Source: Geosporobacter ferrireducens (GTDB taxonomy: Bacteria > Bacillota > Clostridia > Peptostreptococcales > Thermotaleaceae). Taken from it: a DNA stretch of 64,000 nucleotides. Below, piece after piece: positions 23,637 to 33,493 of this stretch (the stretch's first letter is position 1; each line of letters opens with the position of its first letter). The notes beneath the pieces are model-generated. The model made no database searches, was not told the DNA's origin, and saw only the letters and a list, made by a program, of their open reading frames with translations. A program made the translations under genes and the position numbers. The stretch lies in assembly GCF_001750685.1 (NCBI RefSeq), contig NZ_CP017269.1:1054001-1118000 (forward strand), in the 5' to 3' direction.

Positions 23637-24176
23637 CTATGCGCCAAACATTAGCCTCGTAACAATTACTGCTGTAATGAGTCCTACTCCATCGGCTATT
23701 AAGCCCGCAGGCAGGGCATGCCTTGTCTTTTTGATCGCTACAGCTCCAAAATAAACTGCCAATACATAGAAGGTTGTTTCTGTTGAACCCATCATGATCG
23801 ATGCCATACGTCCAATTAATGAATCTGGGCCGTGATTCGTTATTAAATCACTCATAATTCCAGTTGCACCTCCGCCTGATAAAGGTCTCATCAATGCCAT
23901 CGGCAACACTTCGGCAGGCATACCGATTAGGTTTGTAATAGGACTCAAAATACTTGTTACAACATCCATTGCTCCTGACGCTCTAAACACTCCGATAGCT
24001 ACCAACATAGCTACCAAATAAGGTATGATTCTAACGGCTGTTTCAAACCCTTCTTTTGCACCATCCGTAAAGGATTCATAAACTTTAACTTTTTTAACAA
24101 ATGCATATGTAGGTATTGCCAGTAATATAAACGGTATTGCATATGTTGAAATTCCTGAAATAATTTCCATAAACAT
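23637..24176 (-). CDS. spmB: Spore maturation protein B
   Basis: A 179-residue polytopic membrane protein with the nucleoside-recognition (Gate) fold. Diagnostic segments are FTDGAKEGFETAVRIIPYLVAMLVAIGVFRASG, written here as parts TDGAKEGFETAVRI and PYLVAMLVAIGVF, then MALMRPLSGGGATGIM and GSTETTFYVLAVYFG. SpmB with SpmA is needed for full dehydration of the spore core and heat resistance in Bacillus and Clostridium. It starts 11 bases after spmA, with AGGGGG before the ATG. Confidence 0.95.
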   Translation of the reverse strand: MFMEIISGISTYAIPFILLAIPTYAFVKKVKVYESFTDGAKEGFETAVRIIPYLVAMLVAIGVFRASGAMDVVTSILSPITNLIGMPAEVLPMALMRPLSGGGATGIMSDLITNHGPDSLIGRMASIMMGSTETTFYVLAVYFGAVAIKKTRHALPAGLIADGVGLITAVIVTRLMFGA

Positions 24177-24187
24177 AATCTTTCCCC

Positions 24188-24808
24188 CTATTCCTTTACA
24201 GCTTCTTCAAATTGCTCTGGTTTGATCTGAAATGCTGGCAGTTTTTGCAAAAGCTTAACTGCTATTATCGCAGCTGCTGTTGATGCCACTGTTGCAACAA
24301 TGGTTGGTCCAATGATTTCAGCGGCATTTGCAGATTCTGCGGAAGCTCTTAATGCAATTACAGATGCTGGAATAAGCGTTACAGAAGAAGTATTGATAGC
24401 TAAGAAAGTACACATTGCATTTGTAGCTGTATCCTTATTAGGATTTAGCTTTTGTAGTTCCTGCATCGCTTTTAATCCCAATGGCGTAGCAGCATTTCCC
24501 AGCCCCAGTACATTTGCCGCCATGTTCATAATCATTGCTCCCATAGCAGGATGATCGGAAGGAACGTCTGGAAATAAAGGCACCATTATAAATCGGAGTG
24601 CCTTCGCAACAGATTTAATAATACCGGATTCTTCAGCTATTTTCATGATTCCAAGCCATAAGGCCATAACACCTATAAGTCCTAAAGATAAGTCTACTCC
24701 TGTTTTTGCACTATTGATTGCTGCTTCAGTCACTGCATCCATGTTTCCATTGATTGCCCCAACAATAATTCCCGTCGCCAATAATAAAAACCAAATAACA
24801 TTAATCAT
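24188..24808 (-). CDS. spmA: Spore maturation protein A
   Basis: A 206-residue membrane protein of the Gate family with SLGLIGVMALWLGIMKIAEE, MIMNMAANVLGLGNAATPLG and MCTFLAINTSSVTLIPASVI, all typical of SpmA. It works with SpmB in spore core dehydration, in the forespore or mother-cell membrane. An AAGGGGGATG site lies upstream, and the 200 bases between it and lysA must hold the promoter, probably a sporulation-sigma type that I could not pin down. Confidence 0.95.
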   Translation of the reverse strand: MINVIWFLLLATGIIVGAINGNMDAVTEAAINSAKTGVDLSLGLIGVMALWLGIMKIAEESGIIKSVAKALRFIMVPLFPDVPSDHPAMGAMIMNMAANVLGLGNAATPLGLKAMQELQKLNPNKDTATNAMCTFLAINTSSVTLIPASVIALRASAESANAAEIIGPTIVATVASTAAAIIAVKLLQKLPAFQIKPEQFEEAVKE

Positions 24809-25009
24809 AGCAGTTTCATCCCCCTTTTCTTCTTCTTAAAAAATTCTTGATTTAGTTTTGTTTTTTGAAAATGCCACCTCCTGCAGCTTATAAGCTATAT
24901 GAAGTTTTATATTTGAGCCTCCTCTCTCTGAAAAAATCATTATCTTATTTCTTGAAGCAGTAGTTTTCCACTGTTGTCAGAAATCCGCCCGTAAAATGAA
25001 AACCATTAC

Positions 25010-26356
25010 CTACAGTACTGTAATAGCACATTTTTCAATACTCTCCTGCTCTTCTTTCATCAGATACTGTGGAATTCTTTCCTGGCGTAACAAATCCTCG
25101 TAATTTTCTCTCTCTACAATTACGCCAGCCTTTCCGTCGGACACCAGTACAACAGCAGGCTTTGGAATACGGTTATAATTGCTTGCCATAGAATAGTTAT
25201 AGGCTCCCGTATGAAGTACTGCAAGCAAATCACCCGGTTCAATTTTTGGTACTTGTAAATCCCATATAAGGATATCTCCTGATTCACAGCACTTACCAGC
25301 TATCGTTACGGTTTGTTCTAGCGGTTGATCCGCCTTATTTGCTACAATTGCTTCATATTTCGCATCATATAGAGCCGGTCTAGGGTTATCCGGCATTCCT
25401 CCATCTACACCTACATAGGTCCGAATTCCAGGAATTTCTTTAACCACACCCACTGTGTAAAGTGTAATTCCGGCCTCCCCTACAATCCATCTGCCCGGTT
25501 CGATGATGACCTGTGGCAGCTTTAAGCCGGCTTCGCTGCACGCCGCTTTTGCCGTCGCCATTATCGTATCTACAAAAAAAGCTAAGGCCTTTGGCTGATC
25601 TGCCTCTGTATAATATATTCCAAATCCTCCTCCTACATTCAATTCCTCTGCGGAAAAACCGATCTCTTCCTGCATATATTTCATTAACTGTACGATCGTT
25701 TGTATACCTGTAACATAAATATGATTTTCAAACAATTGGGATCCTAGATGAAAATGAAATCCTTTCAATTCTATGTGACTATAATCCATAGCTTTTTTTA
25801 CAGCATCTGTAATGATTTCCATATCAAGGGAAATGCCAAACTTTGAGTCTTTTTGACCTGTACTGATATATTTGTGCGTTTTTCCTTGAACACCTGGAGA
25901 TACCCTAAAAAGAACTTTTACCTTTTTATCGGATTCCTTGGCAATTGCCTGTAAAAGCTCCAATTCATACAGGTTGTCTATCACAAATCTTCCCACATTA
26001 TGATTAACACCTAACTGAAGTTCTTCCGGTGTTTTGTTATTGCCATGGAATATCACATTTTCCATAGGAAATCCGGCCTTTACAGCAGTATATAATTCTC
26101 CTCCGGATACAACATCTAATCCCAAACCTTCGCTTTCAATAATCTTGCACATCGTCATTGTCAGGAAGGCTTTTCCCGCATAGACTGCCCTTACATTTTC
26201 ATATTTATCAATAAAGTCTCCCCGTACCTCTCTACATCTGCTTCTAATAATATTTTCCGACATCACATACAGAGGAGTTCCATATTTTTCTGCCAGTTTA
26301 ACCGTATTGCATCCGTCAAAAATAAATCTGCCTCCATCGACAATTCTTTCCATCAT
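25010..26356 (-). CDS. lysA: Diaminopimelate decarboxylase
   Basis: A 448-residue PLP enzyme of the alanine-racemase-fold group IV decarboxylases. Visible are the PLP-lysine motif RAVYAGKAFLT, HGNNKTPEEL, FHLGSQ, the GGGFGIYY phosphate-binding loop, IEPGRWIVG and CCESGD, which supplies the catalytic cysteine. It converts meso-diaminopimelate to L-lysine, the last step of lysine synthesis. No lysine riboswitch is visible in the roughly 230-base leader. The start follows AGGGAG; an adjacent second ATG is equally possible. Confidence 0.95.
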   Translation of the reverse strand: MMERIVDGGRFIFDGCNTVKLAEKYGTPLYVMSENIIRSRCREVRGDFIDKYENVRAVYAGKAFLTMTMCKIIESEGLGLDVVSGGELYTAVKAGFPMENVIFHGNNKTPEELQLGVNHNVGRFVIDNLYELELLQAIAKESDKKVKVLFRVSPGVQGKTHKYISTGQKDSKFGISLDMEIITDAVKKAMDYSHIELKGFHFHLGSQLFENHIYVTGIQTIVQLMKYMQEEIGFSAEELNVGGGFGIYYTEADQPKALAFFVDTIMATAKAACSEAGLKLPQVIIEPGRWIVGEAGITLYTVGVVKEIPGIRTYVGVDGGMPDNPRPALYDAKYEAIVANKADQPLEQTVTIAGKCCESGDILIWDLQVPKIEPGDLLAVLHTGAYNYSMASNYNRIPKPAVVLVSDGKAGVIVERENYEDLLRQERIPQYLMKEEQESIEKCAITVL

Positions 26357-26407
26357 CTCTTCATCTCCCTCTGCTAATATTCCTTATTTAAAATTATCTT
26401 AATCTAA

Positions 26408-26468
26408 AAAAGCAAGTATTATGCCAATGTATTACATCTCATTCAAATGGCATCGTTACTTGCTTTTA
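26408..26468 (-). terminator. Terminator after the sigma-54 activator gene
   Basis: A long imperfect hairpin, AAAAGCAAGTA paired with TACTTGCTTTT and inner TGCCA/TGGCA, followed on the minus strand by a T run. It separates the activator from lysA. Confidence 0.7.
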
Positions 26469-26585
26469 AAAATTCATCCATTTTAAATTTCCGATTTTCC
26501 GGAATCATCGCAGAGCTATTCTATTATAATTTTATTAGAAATGTAGAAAAATGCAGTCCAAGCATAGTATTACGGATTTCCGAAC

Positions 26586-28463
26586 TTAATTCCTGTTTTC
26601 CGAACTATCTAATTTATATTTCTTCAATTTCTCATAGAATTGTGTTTTGCCGATCCCCAAGGCCTTCATAGCTGCCTGTTTTTTTCCTCCGGAAATTCTA
26701 AGCGCCCTTTCAATCGCTTTTCTTTCTGTTTCCTCTAAAACCTCCTTTATCGAGCGAATCTGGTTTGACTTTTCGGATATCTGTCTTTTATCTCTTGGGA
26801 TTGCCAGATGGCTAGATAAAATGGTACTTCCTTCTGCAATGTTGGCTGCTCTTTCCAAGACATTTTCCAGTTCCCGGATATTTCCGGGCCAGTCATAATA
26901 AACCAAAGCCTGCAATGCTTCTCCTGAGATAGCTTTCTTCCCGCTTCCAATTCGTTCACAAATTTTTGGAAGAAGCGCATAAACCAAAGAGTGGATATCT
27001 TGCTTTCTTTGTCGGAGCGGTGGAATCATGATGGGAAATACATTAATACGATAATATAAATCCTCTCGAAATCTGCCCTGAAGCATTTCTTCCTCTAAAT
27101 TTTTATTTGTAGCCGCAATAATTCTAACCTCCACTGTAATCGTTTTTGTTCCGCCTACAGGGATAAAGGTTTTACTTTGCAATGCTTGCAGCAGCTTCCC
27201 TTGAAGATAAGGTGTCAGTTCTCCGATTTCATCCAAAAAGATTGTCCCACCTCTAGCTGCCTCAAATAGACCTATTTTCCCCTCATTTTTCGCACCGGTA
27301 AAAGCACCTTTTTCATAGCCAAAAAGCTCACTTTCCAGTAGATTTTCAGGAATAGAGGCACAATTGATATGAACAAATGGCTGATTATGATATTTACTCT
27401 CATCATGAATGGCCCGTGCAAATAGCGTCTTCCCCGTACCGCTTTCCCCCAAAAGCAGTACTGTAGAGTTTGTTTTTGAGGCTTTATAGGCTAATTTTTT
27501 TGCGTAGAAAAGTTCCTGACTCTCCCCGGTTATTTCCGGGAACAAGTAGTTTTCGGTTTTATGGTCCCGAAGCTTCCGTTCCATTTCATCTACACTCTTT
27601 AGCGCTTCATCTCTTTCTCGAATGACCCTTCGAAGCTCTGAAATATCTTCTACCTTTAATACCGCACCCATACGCTTTCCTTCATGATCTACAGGCAATA
27701 GGGTACATAAAGTGGACCTTCCATTGATTTCACGGAATTTATCCCGATAATGCAAATCCTTTCCAGTAGCCGCATCATAAAATTCATTGATCGTGGGTCC
27801 TCCCATGTGTATCTCAAAAATGTTTTTGCCAATTACATTCAATTCTTCTGTTCCCTTCCCCTTTGCCCGGTAGGGTTTTCCTTTCAGAATATCTCCAATG
27901 CTTTCTCCCCTTACCGTATAACCCCTCGACTGGTAAAACTTCACCTTTTGGGTTTGTCCTTCTACAATTACGATATGTCCGATAGAATTGACAAATTCAA
28001 TGTAAAAATCCTGTTGGTTGACGCAAATGTGTATCTCTCGATTTCGATTATCAATACTCACATCTATATCCAGGTCACAATAGTACGCTTCCAGGTTCAG
28101 CGTATCCCAGTTTTCATGTCCCTTCCGATATTTGTAGACTGGTAAAATCTTCTCTCCTTTATAGACTCCTATTGCAATGATACTATCTCCCATTTCCAGA
28201 CCTTTATCTCTGATCCCTAGTATAGATAAGTCCTTTGGTGTTAAACCTCCGTCATCCTTACCTAAACAATTGTCTGCAATGATCACAATGTCATCTGGCT
28301 CCAGTCTTCCGGCTTCATGTCCGATTCCCTGATTGTGTATAACGCCAAAAATTTCCTTTGCCTTCCGATTATATATCTGGATGTTTCCCTGATGATCTAT
28401 AAAAATAAAACCCTCTGACATCATATCCGTAAACTGATGAATATAGGAATTATGCGTAAACAT
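26586..28463 (-). CDS. Sigma-54-dependent transcriptional activator with PAS domains
   Basis: A 625-residue enhancer-binding protein. An N-terminal PAS (about 8-60, [19 protein letters not shown]) is followed by a region with a second PAS-like sensor (about 185-295, [16 protein letters not shown] at its end), a central AAA+ domain (about 310-550) with Walker A GESGTGKT near 338, the sigma-54 contact loop GAFTGA and Walker [13 protein letters not shown], and a Fis-type helix-turn-helix (about 585-622, [20 protein letters not shown]). It activates RpoN promoters in response to a small-molecule or redox signal. Its targets are not evident: I saw no -24/-12 element at lysA or spmA. Confidence 0.93.
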   Translation of the reverse strand: MFTHNSYIHQFTDMMSEGFIFIDHQGNIQIYNRKAKEIFGVIHNQGIGHEAGRLEPDDIVIIADNCLGKDDGGLTPKDLSILGIRDKGLEMGDSIIAIGVYKGEKILPVYKYRKGHENWDTLNLEAYYCDLDIDVSIDNRNREIHICVNQQDFYIEFVNSIGHIVIVEGQTQKVKFYQSRGYTVRGESIGDILKGKPYRAKGKGTEELNVIGKNIFEIHMGGPTINEFYDAATGKDLHYRDKFREINGRSTLCTLLPVDHEGKRMGAVLKVEDISELRRVIRERDEALKSVDEMERKLRDHKTENYLFPEITGESQELFYAKKLAYKASKTNSTVLLLGESGTGKTLFARAIHDESKYHNQPFVHINCASIPENLLESELFGYEKGAFTGAKNEGKIGLFEAARGGTIFLDEIGELTPYLQGKLLQALQSKTFIPVGGTKTITVEVRIIAATNKNLEEEMLQGRFREDLYYRINVFPIMIPPLRQRKQDIHSLVYALLPKICERIGSGKKAISGEALQALVYYDWPGNIRELENVLERAANIAEGSTILSSHLAIPRDKRQISEKSNQIRSIKEVLEETERKAIERALRISGGKKQAAMKALGIGKTQFYEKLKKYKLDSSENRN

Positions 28464-28690
28464 CTTTTCACCCCTTCGATATAATGCTTTTATCCTCCAT
28501 CTGTTGTTTTTACAAAAGATGAGATTTTCCTGTGTATATTATAACATATATGGCTATATTCCTTTATTTGGATAACCTAAATATTCTAAAACCTTAATTT
28601 GACAATTATAGGCTTTCTCACTGCACCATTAACCTTACGTCCGGATGGACAGCAACATGTTTTTCATGAAAAAATTGCTCTTAGACAATA

Positions 28691-28726
28691 AAAAAATCTG
28701 CAAGCACTAAAGCCTGCAGATTTTTT
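28691..28726 (-). terminator. Terminator after the SLH GH18 gene
   Basis: A hairpin AAAAAATCTGCA/TGCAGATTTTTT with a 12-base loop, just beyond the stop codon. Confidence 0.88.
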
Positions 28727-30346
28727 CTACTGGTTTAAAGGAATGTTCTCCAGCAGCGGAATCATTTTTTGCATCATGGCCGCCATCTGTGCTCGCGTGA
28801 TCTTTTCCTTCGGTCTGAAGGTTCCGTCCTCAAAGCCATTGATAACGCCCCGATTGCTCATCATAGATACAGCTCCATAGGACCAATCCAAAGGAGTCAT
28901 ATCCTTAAACCGGTTTTGCTGCGTTGCTGTTGCTTCTTCCGGTAAAAGATTATCCAACATGGCAGCCACTTGCTCCCGTGTTAATACTTCACCAGGTGCA
29001 AAGATTCCATTTCCTTTTCCTTGGATCATACCATATTCTTTTGCGATCTCTATTTCCCGCCAAGCCCAATGACTCTTCGGTACATCTTTAAAAGATTGGC
29101 TGCTTACAGTTTTATCCTGCAGACCCATAGCCTTTACTAAAATTTCAACGGTCTCTGCTCTATTTAAAGTACGGCTTGGTGAAAACTGGGTACTGGAGGT
29201 TCCTTTCATCCAGCCTCTAATGTCCATTTCCAAGATAGCATCCTGCGCCCAATGGTTGTCGATATCTGAATAGTACCGGCCATTCAGCCACAAGTGATAA
29301 TAGTTCCAAACCTGAGCATTTTCCTGTCCCAGGCTCCAGCTGCCGGTACCTTTGATATTATATTTCTGTACCAAACGCAGCTTGTATTTAATGGATTCTT
29401 CGTTTTCATACCATACAGTATAGTTTCCCGGTTCAAGCTCTCTTCCAAGCACTGAAAACTTTTCATCTTCAGCTTTTATGGTAAAAGTGGCTTTCGGAGA
29501 TTTACTCTTATCATCAAAAGTCACTACATGCTTATATTTGCTAAGCAGCGCATCGATTTGTGATAAATGAATCCCATAACCTCCTGTAGACTCGGCTGCA
29601 TTCCAATACCGTCCGTAGAATGGAATTCCAAGAACAACCTTGTCGGCTGGTACTTGTTTTACCGCATACTGTATAGATTTTTCTACAAAGTTCATGCTGG
29701 CTACAGGTCCTGCCGGTCCCCCTCTATAGCTTTCATCATAAGCCATAACCATTAAATAGTCGCTGTGCTGGGCTAAACCTTTATAATCATGGCCTCCATT
29801 GATCCCGGTTCCCCTTCCGTTAGGATTTGCCATTACTGCTACAGAAAGCTCTTTTTCTTTAGGCAGCTTTTGTCTTAACAATTTTATAAAATCTACATAA
29901 TCTTCCTGGTCTTCTTCCGTGATATTTTCCAGATCGGCATTAATTCCGTCCAGATTATACTTTACTACTGCATCAGCAATTTCTTGAGCTAATCTCTCAC
30001 GATTTTTTAGCGCTGCCCGGGCAACCTCTCGACTCCAATGATTGCTCAGGAAAGGCACCACTTTGATTTTTCGTCGATGCATCTCCTTGATAAAATTGCT
30101 GTCTATTTTGGCAGTCAGCTTCAAGCTCCCATCCTCATTTAAATCAAAATAACTAGGGGATACTACATTCAAAGAACCTTTTGTCTTATCAACAAAGCTT
30201 ATATACTGGTTGGTACTCCCAAAATACAAATAGCTCATATTGAATTTTGTTTTCGATGCACTAGCTTGTCCATAGGGTAAAAAAGTTAAAATCAACAGCA
30301 ATATTCCTATGCTTTTGATTAATTTGTTAGAAAAAAGCTTCCCCAT
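28727..30346 (-). CDS. SLH-anchored glycoside hydrolase family 18 protein
   Basis: A 539-residue exported protein: signal peptide (about 1-30, GQASA), a GH18 TIM-barrel (about 35-355) and three C-terminal SLH repeats (about 365-535; for example HWAQDAILEMDIRGWMKGTS and FRPKEKITRAQMAAMM). The catalytic strand reads LDGINADLENI, keeping the acid/base glutamate of the DGxxxDxE pattern. Family members of this type cleave N-acetylglucosaminyl bonds in peptidoglycan or spore cortex, as in YaaH/SleL, rather than chitin. The order is inverse to the SLH deacetylase at 19151, where SLH repeats come first. Confidence 0.88.
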   Translation of the reverse strand: MGKLFSNKLIKSIGILLLILTFLPYGQASASKTKFNMSYLYFGSTNQYISFVDKTKGSLNVVSPSYFDLNEDGSLKLTAKIDSNFIKEMHRRKIKVVPFLSNHWSREVARAALKNRERLAQEIADAVVKYNLDGINADLENITEEDQEDYVDFIKLLRQKLPKEKELSVAVMANPNGRGTGINGGHDYKGLAQHSDYLMVMAYDESYRGGPAGPVASMNFVEKSIQYAVKQVPADKVVLGIPFYGRYWNAAESTGGYGIHLSQIDALLSKYKHVVTFDDKSKSPKATFTIKAEDEKFSVLGRELEPGNYTVWYENEESIKYKLRLVQKYNIKGTGSWSLGQENAQVWNYYHLWLNGRYYSDIDNHWAQDAILEMDIRGWMKGTSSTQFSPSRTLNRAETVEILVKAMGLQDKTVSSQSFKDVPKSHWAWREIEIAKEYGMIQGKGNGIFAPGEVLTREQVAAMLDNLLPEEATATQQNRFKDMTPLDWSYGAVSMMSNRGVINGFEDGTFRPKEKITRAQMAAMMQKMIPLLENIPLNQ

Positions 30347-30568
30347 CTATTTCCCCCTTTAATTTGTCCTACCAAAATCATAAATCCCCCTTACTAATAA
30401 AGCAACGGGAAAAATCTGCTAATCGTCTGTCTCCCTTGCTTTCCCTGCCTGCTGATGACAGTTTATCAATACTCAATTAAAATTAACAATTTTTAGTATG
30501 AAACTCCACCTAACTCGTATATAATGATAAGTAAATACTTAAATTTCCCTTAGACAGGAGTGGATGAT

Positions 30569-31222
30569 ATGACTGTAAAACTACGTGAACCGGTCAGTGG
30601 ATTAACCCATCTGGCTGGAGCAATTTTGTCGATACTGGCCTTAATCCTACTGGTGTACTATGCGGTTGTCCATGCAACGGTATGGCATATCGTAGCCTTT
30701 TCTATTTTTGGTGCCAGTATGATTTTACTCTACACAGCCAGCTCTTTATATCATCTGTTGAACATTTCAGAAAAGGGTATCCGAATCCTTAGAAAAATTG
30801 ATCACATGATGATTTATGTACTAATCGCCGGTACCTATACTCCTATTTGTTTAGTAGCTCTTAGAGGCGTATGGGGATGGAGTCTGCTCAGCAGCGTTTG
30901 GGTCATCGCCCTTTCCGGTATCATTATGAAGGCTGTATGGATGGGAGCTCCCCGTTGGCTGTCCACATCCATCTATACGATTATGGGCTGGATCGTGGTT
31001 ATTGCTTTTATTCCTTTGGTTCGGACTGTCCCTGTAGGCGGAATCATCTGGATGGTAGCAGGGGGGCTTCTATACAGCATTGGTGCTGTAATCTACGGTA
31101 CAAAGTGGCCAAAAATCAATTCAAGAATTTTCGGCTTTCATGAAATTTTTCACCTTTTTGTATTGGGCGGAAGTTTTTGTCATTTCTGGTTGATGTATCG
31201 ATACGTTTTATATCTGGGTTAA
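30569..31222 (+). CDS. Hemolysin III family (PAQR-like) membrane protein
   Basis: Start taken at the ATG eight bases after AGGAG; a GTG nine bases earlier overlaps that site. The 217-residue protein has seven hydrophobic helices and the conserved family residues: E and H in REPVSGLTHLAGA, SSLYHL, the RKIDHMMIYVLIAGTYTP block, and HEIFHLFVLGGSFCHFW. Conserved Ser/His/Asp side chains in this superfamily form a zinc-dependent hydrolase-like site. The hemolysin name is historical; the physiological role in bacteria is unclear. Confidence 0.9.
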   Translation: MTVKLREPVSGLTHLAGAILSILALILLVYYAVVHATVWHIVAFSIFGASMILLYTASSLYHLLNISEKGIRILRKIDHMMIYVLIAGTYTPICLVALRGVWGWSLLSSVWVIALSGIIMKAVWMGAPRWLSTSIYTIMGWIVVIAFIPLVRTVPVGGIIWMVAGGLLYSIGAVIYGTKWPKINSRIFGFHEIFHLFVLGGSFCHFWLMYRYVLYLG

Positions 31223-31230
31223 GAGATGTA

Positions 31231-31271
31231 AAAAGCTGCTTGAAGGAGTTTAACTTCTTCAAGCAGCTTTT
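31231..31271. terminator. Bidirectional terminator
   Basis: The stem AAAAGCTGCTTGAAG and its complement, with T tracts on both sides, between convergent genes. Confidence 0.9.
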
Positions 31272-32090
31272 CTATTTTTCTTTATATGTACTTAACTCCA
31301 ATAATTGAGAGCTATAGACAAACCGTATGCCCTTTTTTTCTAATTCAGGTATCATTGCTTTTATTTGTTCCATGGTAATCTTCCCACCTTGCTCCCCTAC
31401 ATGGCCAATCCCAACTGCATATCCTCTGCTTAGTGCTATATCTCCTAATTTTTTTAAACTGTTTCTAATTTCATCCTTACTTTTTACATGGTCTAAAAAT
31501 ACATCTCTCTCAAGATAGGGAACTTCTAAATCAGTTGCAACAATGGCTGCTACAGATTTCATCGTGGTCTTGCTATCTATAAAAAAAAGGTTTTTATTTT
31601 TAGCTACTTCCATCAATATCTTGACAATTCTTTCATCCTGCATTGCCTTTGACCCCATATGATTATTCATCCCTGCAGCATATTGTATCTCTTCTAAACC
31701 TTGATAAATCCGTTCTGTTATTTCTTCCTGACTTAGATCCTCCGTAATCCCTTTTGGTCCAAGCCACTCCGGTTTTCCTTTTTCAGGCTGCATGGGTACA
31801 TGCATGATGACCTCCATGCCTGCTTGATGGGCAGCTTCCGCATCTTGACGGCTGTAGGGTCTAAAAGGCATCACGGCTACCGTCATAGGAATATCTAAAC
31901 TTAATAATTCCTTAGTTCCCTCTGCATTATTTCCCAAATCATCTATAACCAAAGCAATATATCCTTCTGCGCTATTCTCCGTTGTAACAGGCACGCTGGA
32001 TTTTATAAAAAGCATTATTCCACCCGTAACAATTGAAAGGATGAGTATCCCCATAATATAAATTGTTTTTTTATCTATAATCACCAGCAC
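31272..32090 (-). CDS. Divergent polysaccharide deacetylase family protein
   Basis: Start taken at the GTG at 32090, eight bases after AGGGGG; a GTG at 32099 is too close. The protein (about 272 residues) has one N-terminal membrane anchor (about 10-30) and an extracytoplasmic domain of the divergent polysaccharide deacetylase family: IALVIDDLGNN, MTVAVMPFRPYS, VIMHVPMQP, AAGMNNHMGS, FFIDSKTT and AVGIGHVGEQ. Metal-binding Asp and His residues are kept. The substrate is unknown; family members act on, or are placed near, the cell envelope. Convergent with the hemolysin III gene. Confidence 0.88.
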   Translation of the reverse strand: MLVIIDKKTIYIMGILILSIVTGGIMLFIKSSVPVTTENSAEGYIALVIDDLGNNAEGTKELLSLDIPMTVAVMPFRPYSRQDAEAAHQAGMEVIMHVPMQPEKGKPEWLGPKGITEDLSQEEITERIYQGLEEIQYAAGMNNHMGSKAMQDERIVKILMEVAKNKNLFFIDSKTTMKSVAAIVATDLEVPYLERDVFLDHVKSKDEIRNSLKKLGDIALSRGYAVGIGHVGEQGGKITMEQIKAMIPELEKKGIRFVYSSQLLELSTYKEK

Positions 32091-32154
32091 AAATAACACC
32101 CCCTAGGTTATTCTATTTTTCCCAGGTGCTGTTTATGTCATCTGTGTTCCTTTG

Positions 32155-33261
32155 TCAATGCCCTCCTGAACGATTTAACTTCTGCCTTCTGTAATTCTTC
32201 AATTCCGCTGCAATCCAGATCAACAAGGGTAAAAACACCTGAAATGGAAGGGCATAATAGGGCCATACCTTCGATGCCCATTCCACTCCCTCCATAATAC
32301 TGCCATAGATGAAAAAAGCGGTATTGATCATCAATAAACCTATAGGCGTTACTGCAAACCGATAATCCGTGAAATTAAACAGCTTCGTTATCCCCTTAGT
32401 TGCCGCCAGCAGGCATATACTTATTTTCACAAACCCACCAATTAAGAAAGTGATGGATACAATGATTTCCATCCTTTGCAGAAATTCACCGACATTCAGT
32501 CTAAATACAGTCATGTATGCAGGAAAATATACGGCCTCATAGGTGGCAGGAGTTAATACCAGTAATTCTGTGATAGAGGTAGCCCATATAATCATCCCTC
32601 CAAGCACCAGTCCCGTAAAGTATACTTTATACGCGGAATTTTTCCGCTTTAATACATCAAAAGCCATCAAAAAGATCACTGTCTCAGCAAAGGGAAAGGA
32701 AAATGCGCTGAAAGCACCCCTATACACTGGCCCCATGCCTTCATATAATATAGGCCTAATACGGTTAATATCCATCTCTGGAATCAACAAAAGGATCGCC
32801 GTTGCCACAAGTACACCAGAAACAGGTAAAAAAAACTCTGCCCAACGACCCAGTACCTCAATCCCCTCTCGGATGCCCCATATTGTCAAAATTCCTATAA
32901 CAGCCATAGGAACGATCATCGGAGTACCGTTTAGGCCTACAATGGAGATAAAATCTCCGAAATTCCGTAAGACCAGTACACTGAGGTGAAAGGCAAACCA
33001 GGTATATAATAGCACAAATATCTTTCCCGCAACCTTTCCAAATATATCTTCTACAATATCAAACAAATCCTTTGTGGGAAACAGATAAAGTATTCTTGCA
33101 TAGATAGCCACAGGGATCCCAGAAACTACTAAAGCTAGTAAAATGGCTATCCACAGATCGCTTTTTGCCTCTGCTGCCGTAGGCAGTACCACAGAACTTC
33201 CGCTGATAAACAGAATCAACAGCACAATACCTTGCTTATCTGAAATCACTTCTCGGTTCAT
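32155..33261 (-). CDS. Spore germination receptor B subunit (GerAB/GerKB type)
   Basis: A 368-residue membrane protein with about ten helices of the APC-superfamily germination permease (Spore_permease). Early motifs are DKQGIVLLILFISGSSVVLPTAA and LYTWFAFHLSVLVLRNFGDF, in pieces, with the PFxETVIFL-like segment PFAETVIFLMAF. In gerA-type receptors the B subunit binds the germinant in the spore inner membrane. It is the last gene of the ger operon, preceded by GGGGG and starting ATG. Confidence 0.93.
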   Translation of the reverse strand: MNREVISDKQGIVLLILFISGSSVVLPTAAEAKSDLWIAILLALVVSGIPVAIYARILYLFPTKDLFDIVEDIFGKVAGKIFVLLYTWFAFHLSVLVLRNFGDFISIVGLNGTPMIVPMAVIGILTIWGIREGIEVLGRWAEFFLPVSGVLVATAILLLIPEMDINRIRPILYEGMGPVYRGAFSAFSFPFAETVIFLMAFDVLKRKNSAYKVYFTGLVLGGMIIWATSITELLVLTPATYEAVYFPAYMTVFRLNVGEFLQRMEIIVSITFLIGGFVKISICLLAATKGITKLFNFTDYRFAVTPIGLLMINTAFFIYGSIMEGVEWASKVWPYYALPFQVFLPLLIWIAAELKNYRRQKLNRSGGH

Positions 33262-33277
33262 AATCAGCCCCCCTTAG

Positions 33278-33490
33278 CTATTTTTTAACAAATACTTCAA
33301 CCAGCTGCTGGATTGGCTTTGCCGGACTTGGTGGCTTGATATTCAATGACAGCAGTAGGCTGATGACAAAGGCTCCTAAAAATAAGGCGCCATATAACCA
33401 AATTTTTCTGTGTTCTCCATCCCTAGCAAGGGGGAAAATCTCGTAAAACCCAATGATCAAGTATAGTAGCATAACTAAGATGACTACCAT
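33278..33490 (-). CDS. Germination receptor D-subunit-like small membrane protein
   Basis: A 70-residue protein with two transmembrane helices (about 3-19 and 31-47) and a short polar C-terminus. It lies inside the ger operon, three bases after gerC and 16 before gerB. Small two-helix D subunits (such as GerKD and GerVD) are known in Bacillus ger operons and modulate receptor activity. The assignment rests on size, topology and position; there is no strong sequence signature. Confidence 0.75.
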   Translation of the reverse strand: MVVILVMLLYLIIGFYEIFPLARDGEHRKIWLYGALFLGAFVISLLLSLNIKPPSPAKPIQQLVEVFVKK

Positions 33491-33493
33491 CTT

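Noticed and set aside
26357-26585. Lysine riboswitch before lysA
   Set aside because: None of the conserved L-box blocks are present; the region is explained by a terminator hairpin.
30569-31222. Hemolysin virulence factor
   Set aside because: The hemolysin III name is historical; sequence supports a PAQR-like membrane protein of unclear function.
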